A DNA stretch of 64,000 nt from Notospermus geniculatus (Eukaryota > Nemertea > Pilidiophora > Heteronemertea > Lineidae). The stretch is taken from NCBI GenBank assembly GCA_002633025.1, contig NMRB01000913.1:90267-154266 (forward strand). The letters are read 5' to 3'. The translations under genes and the position numbers were made by a program. The notes under the pieces were generated by a model that ran no database searches, had not been told where the DNA came from, and saw only the letters and a program-made list of their open reading frames with translations. Below are positions 12,401 to 27,400 of this stretch, in pieces; position 1 is the first letter of the stretch; every line of letters begins with the position of its first letter.

Positions 12401-15400
12401 TAAAAGACTCACCTTCCATTTTTTGATTTCCTCCGTCTCTCCAAGAATATCTAAAGCCAACATCGTCGTTCTTTTGGAACTAAAATCGGTTTTAGACTGT
12501 GAAACCGGCTGCCGTTTCCCCAAAATAGTAGGTTAGTGTGTCTAGATGTTGTTGTAAGGATCTGTCACTAAACCTTTTACTAAATCACATTGGTGAGTGT
12601 TCCGCTGACAGAAAACGCTGTTGCTCTATAACACGAGGAAAAGTAAAGTGGAATCGGAAATAACCGTGTGGTGAAACAAAGTGACAGCCGCAACTACACA
12701 GCAACAATTACATCAGACTTCTACATGTATATGCCTCGATTCCCCGATGTCCAACCGTCAGACATCGCCTGTTGTAAATGGCCAGGGAATTATCATAAAA
12801 CGACTGTTAATGGAATGCAGAGAAATTATAGGAAGCAGTGTCACGAAATAGGTACAGTAAACACGGATGTTGTACTTGTAAAGCAACCGTTTATGATATA
12901 ACTGACATGAATCACGCACGGCTGTCATTGGGTAAAGGTCCAGGGACTGCCTGACGGGGAATTTTTGAAGTAATCAGGAATATAAATCTAGCGTGTCGGA
13001 TGGGACGAAGCTGAAATGAACAGCGTACGCTACCATATCATTATATATTACCAATGTGCTTCTCAAGACAGGTTTCATTGGTAGGTAGATGTCGCCGAGT
13101 GGGTGACCCGACGTCTGTTTTAGATTTGCACTCAATAGCTGATGAAAATTTAGCAATGATCAGGAAAATATTCTCCAATGAGTTACACAAATACAGAGAA
13201 AGGAGCAGTCAGCCGCGCTTATCGCCAAAAGATGGCAGCAAAGTTCTAGCGGACCAATACAATAGAAAATTCTCCTGATTGGTGTTCAGTCAACCATGAA
13301 TGGGTCCGCTAGTCATTGAATTGGACCGTAGTGACTCCTATTGGTCAAATGACTGACACTCTTATTCGGATTTTCGTTGAAATACACGTACCGGTATGGT
13401 AAAATGTTTCAACGGCATCCGTGTGACGAAGTTGGGTTGGAGGTATCGTCGCAGGATTTGATCTTCCTGAGGGTGCATAACGCATCCTAGGAAAAGAAGT
13501 TCTCGAATTGAGATACTTTACTGGCTTATGCATTGTTGTGTTGATATTCAGTGGATGTTCGCTGTCGGGCATCATTCCGTCGAATGTTTTCTGTTCCCTT
13601 GTGGCGTGACTGGTCTGATGTTTCGTGACAAATGTCCCAACCATGAAATTTTTGTTTGAGTGCAAAAAAATCTGAGATGAACCACAGGCTACTCGTCGTC
13701 ATTACTTATAATTAACGAGATGATTTATCAAACATTTTCCTGCGCTATTACTCCCCATTGAAACCGCACCATTCCCGGTGCTATCATACATGCACTCTAC
13801 ATGTTCTACAAAATCCTGAAGGGAATTTTTCTGGGTGTGATTCGATACTACCAAACTATTGCCTTTCTGTTAGCTTGTAATTAATTATTGGCAGCTTCCA
13901 GGTCAACAGCACTCTTGTTGGCAAGGCTACTGCAGCGATTGTACTACCCAGGGCAGAAATCAAGCTAAAAAATATTATGAATAGCAATTAAATAGAAATC
14001 AAGCTAAGAAATTTTATGAATAGCAATTGATTTTTTTGTCTACCTCGTAGCAAGAATGGTACTTATATATTCTTGCTCGTAGGTATGCAAAACGGATACT
14101 AGTAACCGCTCCTTTGTAAATACTTTTCTTCCCGTAGCCGTACTTTTGTTCTCTCCTAGTCTGTTCTTTATTTTTCCCTGCCTTATCCTGTTTTCATTTT
14201 TCTGTTTCATGTACTTGTATCTGTATTACTCTGTCTTAGTGTGCAATTAATTTTCACGAATAAATAAATAAATAATATCGGACGGCGATAACTTTTGAAG
14301 GATGTCTTATTTAAACTGAAGTCACATGACACTATACAGTGCAACATACAAAATGAAATCACCTACAGTGTATACGCATTGGTTAAACTGAGTGATAATC
14401 TTAGGTTCAAAATTAAAGAGGCTATCTCTTAAGAACTGTGATCTAAAAAAGTCCCTTTAAAAAGATGTAACAATTTTGGACAAAGAAATGTTATAACAAC
14501 ATCCCATTAACCAGGGCCTATACATATATACAACTTTTAATAGGCTTGATGAAGAAGTATGTAAAAAGTAAGAAACTGTTTATATGTTTTAAAACTAAAA
14601 TCCATAAATATAAAATCTGTGCATCCTTATTGCACTCGAAGAACCTGCAGTGACTACATGTACCTAAAGTTTTGTACACTAAGCCCGGTTGCACCAGTCG
14701 ACTTTGTGCTGAAGCTAACCTCAAAGTCGTTCTCAACCTCAAATTGTAATGGCAAATCATATTACTTAGTTGAGGTCAACCTCAAACTTAACTTTGAGCA
14801 TAGCTGGCAGAACCGGGCCTGATTACGCTAAAACATTGCGATGATCGTATCAGCCCTCGCGTTTGAGTCGAGAAGATATTTTCATTCAGATTTTTCCGTA
14901 TCAAATCGAGTATTCCGTAACCTCAATCGTGAATTTCTCCCTCCGTGACTTTGTGAGGCAAGCTGGTAACAGGTCACTTATTCCTGTGTACATCATCTCC
15001 AATTCAAAACAAACGTTCAGTTTTGTCACCGTCTGTATCACGTGTTTTCTGTCCTCGATCTTTCCCACTTCACCGGAGAGAAGAGCGATGAGGAAATTGA
15101 GTAGAAGTATCACGATAATGAAAACGATGTGCACGTGCATGAAAATCACCGCAAAAGGTGGATAATGACTTGTAATGTCACGTAAGTTTATCATATTCAG
15201 CATTATCATAAATGTCGAGTAATATCCATCGAGGTAATAACCCAGGTCTTGTAAGCAATAGAATGATGCCACTGACCGTAACCCTTCGGCTGACGCCACG
15301 AAGAACATCATTAGGATTACAAGGAAATAGCCAAACACACGAAGACAGCGATACACCCCGATGACAAGATGGCCGATTCCCGGCAGTAACTGTACAAAGA

Positions 15401-18400
15401 AGAGCATGCACCACCACATTTGGATCTGCATTGAAAGTCGGAGAAACAGCATAGCTGTGTTGAAATTTGGATGGTTTTGCCAGCTCCCGCGTGCTATTGT
15501 GAATATGATGTAGAGGACTTCTATAGCGGACCGGACGAAATAAAATAGCCTGAAAAAATATTTATTTACCAGTGGGCCATCACCTGGAAGGTTCTTCGGC
15601 CGTAATATCTCTCTTGGGCCTCTCGTTGACCGTATTTTCCAATTTCCTCTCAGATTCGCCAGTGCCATAAAGACTGCCCAAGATAAATCCAATGCTATTG
15701 CGGAAAACAATATCGCGCGATTCTTATCAGATTTGATAATATTGTGAGTTCCATTGGCCTTGCATGTCCAATCAAGACCAAATTCGTCAACCACAGTAAA
15801 TCCAAAAATAAGAAGCGCATTTATAAGCAAACTGAAGAGTAGTGCGGGTATCGTCTTGCGGAATTTACGGCTGCTCCATTTCTTCTGGCATGTGTGCTGG
15901 AAAGCCTCGATGGTTCCCGGCCTCTCCAAGTCCGACTCCCGAATATCTCGGAGGAAACTCAACGGTGTCAAGAAACGTCGACAATCAGTTCCTGTTGTTT
16001 CGTAGTCAGACACATCATACATGAGTTTCATTCCGACGGTCGATTCGGATATCAAGTGTTTATATACCCCGACAGTGTCGAACATCTGGCCCATAAGAAC
16101 AAAAGTCCCGAGTCTACTTGCCAACTCCAGTGGCCGTAAACCAGCACGGTCAGTGGCGTGAAGCAGTTCCAGCTTCAACTCCTCGGTATCAGCAATTTCA
16201 ATGATTCTCCTGAATATACCACAAAGGGTGGTATTTTCAACCTCTGGCCTGTACGCTGCTGCCCAGCACAAACTGTGCAGCAAACCATCACCTCCAGGCT
16301 CAACAGCAAGCACATCAGCGCCTTTTGTGTAAAGAATGTCAAACATTTCTTGCGAACCGTGAATAGCAGCAAGAACTAACGGTAAAGAGAATCTGTCCCC
16401 GCAGCTGACAGGACCATCCTTTGTCATCTCGACATGTGTCATCGGCTGATTCAATAACTGTTTAAGATCACCCGCTGGATTGTCTGTCAGAGAATCGACC
16501 AGCAAAACATCCCTCTTTTTGATCGCTCTTAAAAGACCCACCTTCCATTTTTTAATTTCTTCCGTCTCTCCAAGAATATCTAAAGCCGCCATGACCGAAC
16601 TCGTTAGGCTCTCAAAGAGGCCACCACTTCCCTAAAACGGTAACGCTGTACTCTGTTGCCAAGTTCTGCGACACCTGTATGTTGTCGCTTTGCAGTTGGC
16701 GTATGTTGCTGGGTGAAGAGTTACGATGCCGTTTGAGTATGTCACCTAATGGTGATGTTTGGAAAGTAGGCAATACGTGTTACTCGTTCCTGGAACTTCA
16801 CCACAAATTCATGGAGAATACGTGTAAGTTGGTGACACTGGTTTTGATCCTTGAGGGTGTCTTGCGTTATCCAACGTCCTGAGGCCAGTGATGATCATGT
16901 CCCACAGTTCAGTTATTTTTTGTAGCAGGATTTTAGCTTCTCATTATTTGGTCTCTTGTCCGCGAATAAGATGTGTTCTTCAATCTAATTCCTTCTTAAT
17001 CCATCACCAAGCATCGTTACCATGATGATATTTTATCCTTTTGTTCATATCTCTTACATGTCTTAGCGCAGGTGCACCATTCAGAATAGATACCGTATTC
17101 CGTCAGCAGAACGCGCACTGATACACCTTATAAAGGGTGCAATAAGTTGTCGCCCGCTACGCCACAAACTATGCAGCTACATGTACGATCATTACCTGAT
17201 TGTAACCTCCAATTTGGTAGAAGTTCGACTGTCCATCACCTGTGGAATCAATGTGGCCGACTCATTGTCATAAACGAATTGTTATACCGATATGAAAACC
17301 AGCGTAGAGATAATGCAAGGACGGTCAACAAATAGCAACAGTAAACAGTACGTTAAACTCGCTGAGGCCGTGATTGTTTACATAACTAATGTGAACCACA
17401 CCAAACTGTTAATAGTTTATTAACGGTCGATACGCATTTCCGAAGCGGATCTTTGACGTAATACACGAAGTATACTAAGAGTCGATACACCACAAGACCG
17501 ATCTTTGTTGAAATATGGTAACGTTCAATAATGTTTTCCGTATCAACTCTTTATCATGGGAAACTACTCAAACACTTCGGCAGGCAATATTATTGGCTTG
17601 ACATCCGGAGCAATGCGGGCGCAGAACTTTTGAATTGTTTCCTGACTATAGATGTGTACCGAAAATTGCGGACGACGTGACGTGACGCCGTAGTGCATCC
17701 AACACATGCTGATGCATTGCGACGTCACTGACGCCATGTAAATATGGTCCGCAATTGATGGTACATGACTATAAATGGAATTCCCAAATTTAGGCCTAGT
17801 TACGTGACAAACAGCTTTAACAAACAGTAAACTTTCATCAGCTTCTGCAGTATGAATATTTGTCTGTTTACTGTTCAGTGGATGTCTGCTCTCCTGCATC
17901 ATTCTATCGAATGCTTTGTATTTCTATGTGGCCCGATTGGTGTAATAGTGAGCTTTCGCGAGCGCCCGGTTAGGCCATAGGCCTACGACTACGTTGATCT
18001 ATTGTTTGGGTGCACTCACACAATAGATAAACGCCGTCGTAGGGCCTAACCGGGCGCTTGCGAAAGCTCACTATTGTTCTCTGACAAACTCAAAAATTTT
18101 GTTTATGTGCGTGTAACTAACACTGAAAAGGGAGATTAACCACACCCTCGGTTCCCCATGATTAAATAACGGAATGAATTTTAAACAATAGGGAGTTTTC
18201 GCAAGGCCCCCGAAACACCAACGCAAACGCCAAACCCATTGTTCGATGCCACGAAGAGACTGAGCACCGAACAAAAGGATAGACGTTCGTGTTGGCGTTT
18301 CGGGGGCGTTGCGAAAACTATATTGCCCAATGGGGAAGCCGCGTACATTTTTATCCCGACAGGTCGGCGCTTTGAGCGGTTGTATCGATGACGTCACAGA

Positions 18401-21400
18401 GCAAAGCAACTCAATGTCGTCGCGTCACGACGTCCTTGACGCAGTGCAACAGGGACGGGACGTCGAAAAAAGGTACAACTGCGCATAGCGTCTCCCAGTA
18501 GNGCAGTAACTGTACAAAGAAGAGCATGCACCACCACATTTGGATCTGCATTGAAAGTCGGAGAAACAGCATAGCTGTGTTGAAATTTGGATGGTTTTGC
18601 CAGCTCCCGCGTGCTATTGTGAATATGATGTAGAGGACTTCTATAGCGGACCGGACGAAATAAAATAGCCTGAAAAAATATTTATTTACCAGTGGGCCAT
18701 CACCTGGAAGGTTCTTCGGCCGTAATATCTCTCTTGGGCCTCTCGTTGACCGTATTTTCCAATTTCCTCTCAGATTCGCCAGTGCCATAAAGACTGCCCA
18801 AGATAAATCCAATGCTATTGCGGAAAACAATATCGCGCGATTCTTATCAGATTTGATAATATTGTGAGTTCCGTTGGCCTTGCATGTCCAATCAAGACCA
18901 AATTCGTCAACCACAGTAAATCCAAAAATAAGAAGCGCATTTATAAGCAAACTGAAGAGTAGTGCGGGTATCGTCTTGCGGAATTTACGGCTGCTCCATT
19001 TTTTCTGGCATGTGTGCTGGAAAGCCTCGATGGTTCCCGGCCTCTCCAAGTCCGACTCCCGAATATCTCGGAGGAAACTCAACGGTGTCAAGAAACGTCG
19101 ACAATCAGTTCCTGTTGTTTCGTAGTCAGACACATCATACATGAGTTTCATTCCGACCGTCGATTCGGATATCAAGTGTTTATATACCCCGACAGTGTCG
19201 AACATCTGGCCCATAAGAACAAAAGTCCCGAGTCTACTTGCCAACTCCAGTGGCCGTAAACCAGCACGGTCAGTGGCGTGAAGCAGTTCCAGCTTCAACT
19301 CCTCGGTATCAGCAATTTCAATGATTCTCCTGAATATACCACAAAGGGTGGTATTTTCAACCTCTGGCCTGTACGCTGCTGCCCAGCACAAACTGTGCAG
19401 CAAACCATCACCTCCAGGCTCAACAGCAAGCACATCAGCGCCTTTTGTGTAAAGAATGTCAAACATTTCTTGCGAACCGTGAATAGCAGCAAGAACTAAC
19501 GGTAAAGAGAATCTGTCCCCGCAGCTGACAGGACCATCCTTTGTCATCTCGACATGTGTCATCGGCTGATTCAATAACTGTTTAAGATCACCCGCTGGAT
19601 TGTCTGTCAGAGAATCGACCAGCAAAACATCCCTCTTTTTGATCGCTCTTAAAAGACCCACCTTCCATTTTTTAATTTCTTCCGTCTCTCCAAGAATATC
19701 TAAAGCCGCCATGACCGAACTCGTTAGGCTCTCAAAGAGGCCACCACTTCCCTAAAACGGTAACGCTGTACTCTGTTGCCAAGTTCTGCGACACCTGTAT
19801 GTTGTCGCTTTGCAGTTGGCGTATGTTGCTGGGTGAAGAGTTACGATGCCGTTTGAGTATGTCACCTAATGGTGATGTTTGGAAAGTAGGCAATACGTGT
19901 TACTCGTTCCTGGAACTTCACCACAAATTCATGGAGAATACGTGTAAGTTGGTGACACTGGTTTTGATCCTTGAGGGTGTCTTGCGTTATCCAACGTCCT
20001 GAGGCCAGTGATGATCATGTCCCACAGTTCAGTTATTTTTTGTAGCAGGATTTTAGCTTCTCATTATTTGGTCTCTTGTCCGCGAATAAGATGTGTTCTT
20101 CAATCTAATTCCTTCTTAATCCATCACCAAGCATCGTTACCATGATGATATTTTATCCTTTTGTTCATATCTCTTACATGTCTTAGCGCAGGTGCACCAT
20201 TCAGAATAGATACCGTATTCCGTCAGCAGAACGCGCACTGATACACCTTATAAAGGGTGCAATAAGTTGTCGCCCGCTACGCCACAAACTATGCAGCTAC
20301 ATGTACGATCATTACCTGATTGTAACCTCCAATTTGGTAGAAGTTCGACTGTCCATCACCTGTGGAATCAATGTGGCCGACTCATTGTCATAAACGAATT
20401 GTTATACCGGTATGAAAACCAGAGTAGAGATAATGCAAGGACGGTCAACAAATAGCAACAGTAAACAGTACGTTAAACTCGCTGAGGCCGTGATTGTTTA
20501 CATAACTAATGTGAACCACACCAAACTGTTAATAGTTTATTAACGGTCGATACGCATTTCCGAAGCGGATCTTTGACGTAATACACGAAGTATACTAAGA
20601 GTCGATACACCACTATACCGATCTTTGCTGAAATATGGTAACGTTCAATAATGTTTTCCGTATCAACTCTTTATCATGGGAAACTACTCAAACACTTTGG
20701 CAGGCAATATTATTGGCTTGACATCCGGAGCAATGCGGGCGCAGAACTTTTGAATTGTTTCCTGGCTATAGATGTGTACCGAAAATTGCGGACGACGTGA
20801 CGTGACGTCGTAGTGCATCCAACACACGCTGATGCATTGCGACGTCACTGACGCCATGTAAATATGGTCCGCAATTTATGGTACATGTACATGACTATAA
20901 ATGGAATTCCCAAATTTAGGCCTAGTTACGTGACAAACAGCTTTAACAAACCCGGGTAACAAACAGTAAACTTTCATCAGCTTCTGCAGTATGAATATTT
21001 GTCTGTTTACTGTTCAGTGGATATTTGCTCTCCTGCATCATTCTATCGAATGCTTTGTATTTCTATGTGGCCCGATTGGTGTAATAGTGAGCTTTCGCGA
21101 GCGCCCGGTTAGGCCATAGGCCTACGACTACGTTTATCTATTGTTTGGGTGCTCACACAATAGATAAACGTCGTCGTAGGGCCTAACCGGGCGCTTGCGA
21201 AAGCTCACTATTGTTCTCTGACAAACTTAAAAAATTTGTTTATGTGCGTGTAACTAACACTGAAAAGGGAGATTAACCACACCCTCGGTTCCCCATGGTT
21301 AAATAACGGAATGAATTTTAAACAATAGGGAGTTTTCGCAAGGCCCCCAAAACACCAACGCAAACGCCAAACCCATTGTTCGATGCCACGAAGAGACTGA

Positions 21401-24400
21401 GCACCGAACAAAAGGATAGACGTTCGTGTTGGCGTTTCGGGGACGTTGCGAAAACTATATTGCCCAATGGGGAAGCCGCATACATTTTTATCCCGACAGG
21501 TCGGCGCTTTGAGCGGTTGTATCGATGACGTCACAGAGCAAAGCAACTCAATGTCGTCGCGTCACGACGTCCTTGACGCAGTGCAACAGGGACGGGACGT
21601 CGAAAAAAGGTACAACTGCGCATAGCGTCTCCCAGTAGTTCTCCACGGTAGCGGTAGTTCTCCACACGTGCTTCATTGCAATCACCACCGTAATAAGACC
21701 TTGTATTACCCCGGTACCAAAGAGGGAATCATGTAACGGTACCTTAATACCAACCTAAGTGATTCGTTCTGATAGCGTCTAACTGGGACCATAACCCACT
21801 GCCTCAATAGGTGTCACAGGTGGTTAAAACTAAATGAAAATATCATCCCGACCTTGATGTGTTTCTCACAAAAGGCGTCCTGATGTCGGTTAGCTGCCCT
21901 CTGTCGTAGCTATGATACACTGGGGAGGTTTCGAAATCAAACGATAAACCAAACTTTTACGACAACGTTATTTTTCATACGACACATTAACCGGATTTTG
22001 TATTGCATTTTCGGTACAAAAATAAAGTTGTCGTTAACGTTAACGTTTATCGTTTGATTTCGAAACCTCCCTAATGTGCTGTTTTCAGCTGAACGCACGT
22101 TTGTTGACAGGGTCAGTAAATTCCTTCAGAATTATTCACAGTGGTCAAATCGAGTACTCCGTCATCTCAATCGTGTATTTCTCCCTCAGTGACTTGGTGA
22201 AGCATGCTGGTAACAGGTCAATTATTCCTGTATATATCATGTCCATTTCTAGACAAACGTTCAATTTCGTCACCATCTGTATCACGTGTTTTCTGTCCTC
22301 GATCTTTCCCACTTCACCGGAGAGAAGAGCGATGAGGAAATTGAGTAGAAGTATCATGATAATGAAAACGATTTGCACGTGCATGAAAATCACCGCAAAA
22401 GGTGGATAATGACCTGTCATGTCACGTAAGTTTATCATATTCAGCATTATCATAAATGTCGAGTAATATCCATCGAGGTAATAACCCAGGTCTTGTAAGC
22501 AATAGAATGATGCCACTGACCGTAACACTTCCGCTGACGTCACGAAGAACATCATTAGGATTACAAGGAAATAGCCGAACACACGAAGACAGCGATACGC
22601 CCCGATGACAAGATGGCCGATTCCCGGCAGTAACTGAACAAAGAAGAGCAGACACCACCACATTTGGATCTGCATTACAATATCGAGAAACAGCATAGCT
22701 GTATTGAAACGTGGATGATTTTGCCACTTCCCATGTGCGATTGCCAATATGATGTACAAGACTTCTAGAGCGATCCGGAAGAAATAAAATATGCTGAAGA
22801 CATATTTATTTACCAGTGGGCCGTCACCTGGACGTTTCTTCGGCCGCAGTATGTCTCTTAGGCCTCTCCTTGACCGAATTTTCCATCTTCCTCTAAGATT
22901 CGCCAATGTCATAAGGATTCCCAAAAATAAATCCAACGTGATTGTGGAAAAAAACACAGCGAGATTTTTCTGAGCTTTGATCTGATCATCAGTTACGTTA
23001 CCCTTGCATGTACCGTTAAAAAATTCGCCAACCACAGTGAATCCAAAAATAAGTTGGGCATTGACAAGCAAACAGACGATTAGGAAGGGCGAGTACTTGT
23101 GGAATTTACGGCTGCTCCATTTCTCCAGACAAGTGTGGTGGAAAGCTTCGACCGTTCCCGGCCTCTCCAAGTCCGACTCCCGAATTCCACGGAGGAAACT
23201 CAACGGTGTCAAGAAACGTCGAAAAAGTGGTCCCGTTGTTTCGTAATCAGACACATCATATATGACTTTCCTTCCAACCGTCGATTCGGATATCAAGTGT
23301 TTATATACCCCGACAGTGTCGAACATCTCGCCCATTAGAATAAAAGTCCCGAGTCTACTTGCCAACTCCAGCGGTCGTAAACCAGCACGGTCAGTGGCGT
23401 GAAGCAGTTGCAGCTTCAACTCTTTGGTATCAGCAATTTCTATGATTCTCCTGTATATACCACATAGAGTGTTTTCAATTTCTGGCCTGTGCGCTGCCGC
23501 CCAGCACAAACTATGCACTATGTCATCACCCCCAGGCTCAACAGTAAGTACATCCGCGCCTTTTGTGTGGAGGATGTCAAATATTTCTTGCGAACCGTGA
23601 ATAGCAGCAACAACTGACGGTAGAGAGAATCTGTCCCCGCAGCTGACAGGACCATCCTTTGTCAACTCGACATGTGTCATCGGCTGATTCAATAACTGTT
23701 TAAGATCACCGGGTGGATTGTCTGTCAGAGAATCGACCAGCAAAACATCCCTCTTTTTGATCGCTCTTAAAAGACTCACCTTCCATTTTTTGATTTCTTC
23801 CGTCTCTCCAAGAATGTCTGCAGCCAACATGGCCGCTCCTTTGATTGAAACCGAAATCGTTTTTAGGCTGTGAAACAGGCCGCCTTTTCCCTAAAACAGT
23901 AACGCTATTCTCTGATTGTCAAGTTCTACAATACCATGTTGTCGCTTCTTTGCAAAAATTGACGTGTGTTGCTGGGTGAAGAGTATGTCACCTAATGGGA
24001 TCTGTGGAAAATATCCTTGCTACTCGTTCCTCGAATCAGAGCACAAAAATTGTAGAGCATAAGTTGGTGACATCATTTGTGATTCATATAGGTGTGTTGC
24101 ATGATCCGTTCTGAATTTTGCTCCGTTCCAGGCGTGACAGGAATCAGCGTCCTATAGGAATGCTGATCCGCCAAACAATAGCCCGCTATTGTAAGGTTAT
24201 ATTCGAACGGTGCGGTCTCTCTAGCCATATATTCTAATCCCTCGCTGAACAATAAGACCGGATTTTGATTTCAGGGGGGCTTGGATTCCTTTCACACCGG
24301 TTTGGATCAGCGATGACCATATCCCTCACGATTCAGTTATTTCTAGCTCCTCGTACCAGTCCGGTCTCGAGCTGATCTACCTGCTGTGTTTAGTTCGCGA

Positions 24401-27400
24401 ATACGAAGGCTCCTTCAGTCTTGCTTCTTCATCCATCATCAAACATGTTGACTGATATATTATTCATTGTTCATGTCTCATTAGCGCAGGTTTGCACATT
24501 TATGTAGATAAAATTTCCTTATGACAAACACTTATTAGCAAGTGTGTCGGCGTGGCCTTACTTCGGACATGTTTTGATCCACACAAACTATGCAGCTACG
24601 ACAAGAGCGTAGGCTCGACTGAGCCTGGGGAGGTGCACCTTTTTGGGAAGGTGGAACTCCTGGACGAGGCATGAAATTTTGTGCAGGTCTGTATTTACTC
24701 GCATTATCTGCCACAGGAACATTCTGAAATTTTTCTGGCAGGTTTTTGACCCTGGGTGCACTAAAACTTGTATGTCTGTGTGTGATCTAGCATACATGTA
24801 CCAGTCATTCTATTTGCCTTCCTAGTAGAAGACTTGTTGACAATGCTAGGACATTCATTCAGAATTTTCATAGTGTCAAATCGAGTATTCCGTGATCTCA
24901 ATGGTGAATTTCTCCCTCAGTGACTTAGTACAGCAAGCTGGTAACAGGTCACTTATTCCTGCGTATATCATATCCACTTCGCAAGAAACGCTCAATTTCG
25001 TCACCATATGTATCACGTGTTTTCTGTCCTCGATCTTTCCCACTTCACCGGAGAGAAGAGCGATGAGGAAATTGAGTAGAAGTATCACGATAATGACAAC
25101 GATGTGCACGTGCATGAAAATCACCGCAAAAGGTGGATAATGACTTGTCATGTCACGTAAGTTTATCATATTCAGCATTATCATAAATGTCGAGTAATAT
25201 CCATCTAGGTAGTAACCCAGGTCGTGTAAGCAATAGAATGATGCCACTGACCGTAACACTTCCGCTGACCCCACGAAGAACATCATTAGGATTACAAGGA
25301 AATAGCTGAACACACGAAGACAGCGGTACGCCCCGATGACAAGATGGCCGATCGCCGGCAGAAGTTGAACGAAGTAGAGCAGACACCACAGCAGTTGCAT
25401 CTGGATAAAAATTCGGAGAAACAGCATGGCAGTGCTCAAATTCGGTTGACTTTGCCAACTGGCATGTGACATTGCGATTACGAAGTACACCAACTGAGGG
25501 ATTACGCGTAACGCGTACAATGTGGCAAATACGTACGGATTTAACATCGGGCCGTCATCCGGAAGGTTTCTGGGCCGTAATGTCCCTCTCGAACCTATCC
25601 ATGACCGAATTTTCCATATGCCCCTAAGGGACGCAAATGAAATGAACGCTGTGAAAGATAAGTCCAATGCCATACTGGATAAAAATATGGCGTGGTACTT
25701 CTCAAATGTAGTAGTATCATGAGTTACGTTACCACTGCATGTTCCGTTAGCCCCAAAGTCATTGCCAACCGCTGTAATTCCACAAATAAGTTGCACGTTG
25801 ATAAGAAACCAGACGAACAGAAAAGGCATGTTCTTGTGGAATTTACGGGTGATCCAATTCTCGAGGCAAATATGACGGAGAACTTCGACTGCTTCCGGCC
25901 TCTCCAAGTCCGACTCCCGAATTCCACGGAGGAAACTCAGCGGTGTCAAAAAACGTCGACAAACTGGTCCAGTTGTTTCATAATCAGACACATCATATAT
26001 GACATTCCTTCCAACCGTCGATTCGGATATCAAGTGTTTATACACCCCGACAGTGTCGAACATCTTACCCATTAGAATAAAAGTCCCGAGTTTACTTGCC
26101 AACTCGAGCGGCCGTAAACCAGCACGGTCAGTGCCGTGAAGCAGGTTAAGCGTCGACTCTTCGGTGTCAACGATGTCAATGATTCTCCTGTACATACCAC
26201 ATAGAGTTTTTTCAACTTCCGGCCTGTACGCTGCCGCCCAGCACAAACTATGTACCACGTTATCACCCCCAGGCTCAACAGCAAGTACGTCAGCGCCTTT
26301 TGTGCAGAGGGTTTCAAATGTTTCTTGCGAACCGTGAATGGCAGCAAGAACTAACGGCAGAGAGAATCTGTCCTCGCAGCTGACAGGACCATCCTTTGTC
26401 AACTCGACATGTGTCATCGGCTGATTCAATAACTGTTGAAGATCACCCGGTGGATTGTCTGTCAGAGAATCGACCAGCAAAACATCCCTCTTTTTGATCG
26501 CTCTCAAAAGACTCACCTTCCATTTTTTAATTTCGCCCGTCTCTCCAAGAATATCTGCAGCCAACATCGTCGCTCTTTTGGAACTGAACTCGTTTCTAGA
26601 CAACGGCAGCAGGTGGACGTTTCCTTAAATATTTGTTGATGATTGTCAGGTTACGATGTAAATCTGTTGTCAAGTTCTACAACACCTTGTTGTCGTTTTG
26701 CTGTAATGAGGTGTATGATACTTGTTGGAGATTTACGATGCCAGTATGTGTCACCTGATGGCGATCTGTTGATTGTACTCCTTCTCCTACTACAATTACC
26801 AACAGACTGTAACTTCGAATCTGCCCGACTTCCAACTGTACAACATCACCTGTGGAATCTACGTAGCCACTTGATTGTCATAAAATGACTGCTATGTAAT
26901 GGATCGAAACCGGCGTCGAGATAATGAAACTAACATGACTAATGTCATGAAGTAGCCAAGGCAAACATGGGAGTTTTAAATTCATTATTGCACAAACCGA
27001 CGATGAACACGCCAAATATTGTTCTTTCTTAAAGGTCCAGGCGGTTCTGAACTGATCTTTTGCGCATTTACACGGAATATATTATCATATTTTATAGCAC
27101 AGTGAATGGGACGAAGCTGCGTATCTTACAACATTATTACGTACATGTATATGCCGTTGTGCTCCTTTAATTTCATTGTTGCGAGTGGGTGATCTGACGT
27201 CTGTTGGATGTGCACTCCAGCAGAATACCGTTATTGGTTTGGACCGTTATCGGCAAAGATCACGACAACATGTAATGACGTTATCGATATACAGGCCCTC
27301 CTGAAGTCCGCTGTAGAGTTATCGTCCATGTGCAGATGGTTGGGGGACCACGGCAGGGGTATCTTCCTATAAACCTCCATATAGGCCTATACTTCACCTT

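Larger units (their letters stand above)
12464..14900. other. Spacer between array copies 2 and 3
   Basis: No gene seen. Repeats the upstream block of the array (12540-13690: motif at 13097-13136, and cagtggatgttcgctgtcgg near 13550). A dispersed segment with several attggt words (13196-13355) recurs at 28184-28392. At 13960-14030 a 35-bp unit (aatcaagctaa...gaatagcaatt) occurs twice. An A-rich aataaataaataaata run lies at 14260-14275. A MITE-like inverted repeat sits at 14680-14821. Confidence 0.45.
16593..18410. other. Upstream region of array copy 3
   Basis: No gene seen. Holds the array upstream block (tgttgctgggtgaagagtta near 16705; actgttcagtggatgtctgc near 17870) and three hairpin MITEs (17652-17766, 17943-18075, 18186-18326). 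All of it recurs in 19713-21545. Confidence 0.5.
15384..18501. repeat. Large direct duplication, unit 1
   Basis: About 3.1 kb, from within the S4-S5 part of copy 3 up to cgtctcccagtag, repeated with few substitutions and small indels at 18504-21638 (offset 3120 at the start). Unit 1 ends exactly at the single N at 18502. The break in the gene at an N suggests two allelic contigs placed in series. Confidence 0.85.
18504..21638. repeat. Large direct duplication, unit 2
   Basis: Near-identical to 15384-18501, with small indels (for example an extra acatgt near 20885 and a short insertion near 20950). It continues past 21638 into unique sequence (ttctccacggtagcgg). Confidence 0.85.
19713..22144. 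other. Spacer between copy 4 and copy 5
   Basis: No gene. 19713-21638 repeats the upstream region of copy 3 with its MITEs; 21639-21920 is unique with no feature seen; a MITE follows at 21921-22073. Confidence 0.5.

Noticed and set aside
12464-12523. Upstream in-frame ATG extensions of copies 2, 6 and 8
   Set aside because: The extra 12-20 residues are not shared between copies, whereas the methionine before LA-xILGE/D is common to all, so the shorter start is used.
14259-14276. aataaataaataaata run read as the poly(A) tail of a retrocopy 3' of array copy 3
   Set aside because: It lies about 640 bp beyond the stop with unrelated sequence and a MITE between, has no target duplication, and is not found behind other copies. 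Independent retroposition of each copy is also contradicted by shared upstream sequence.
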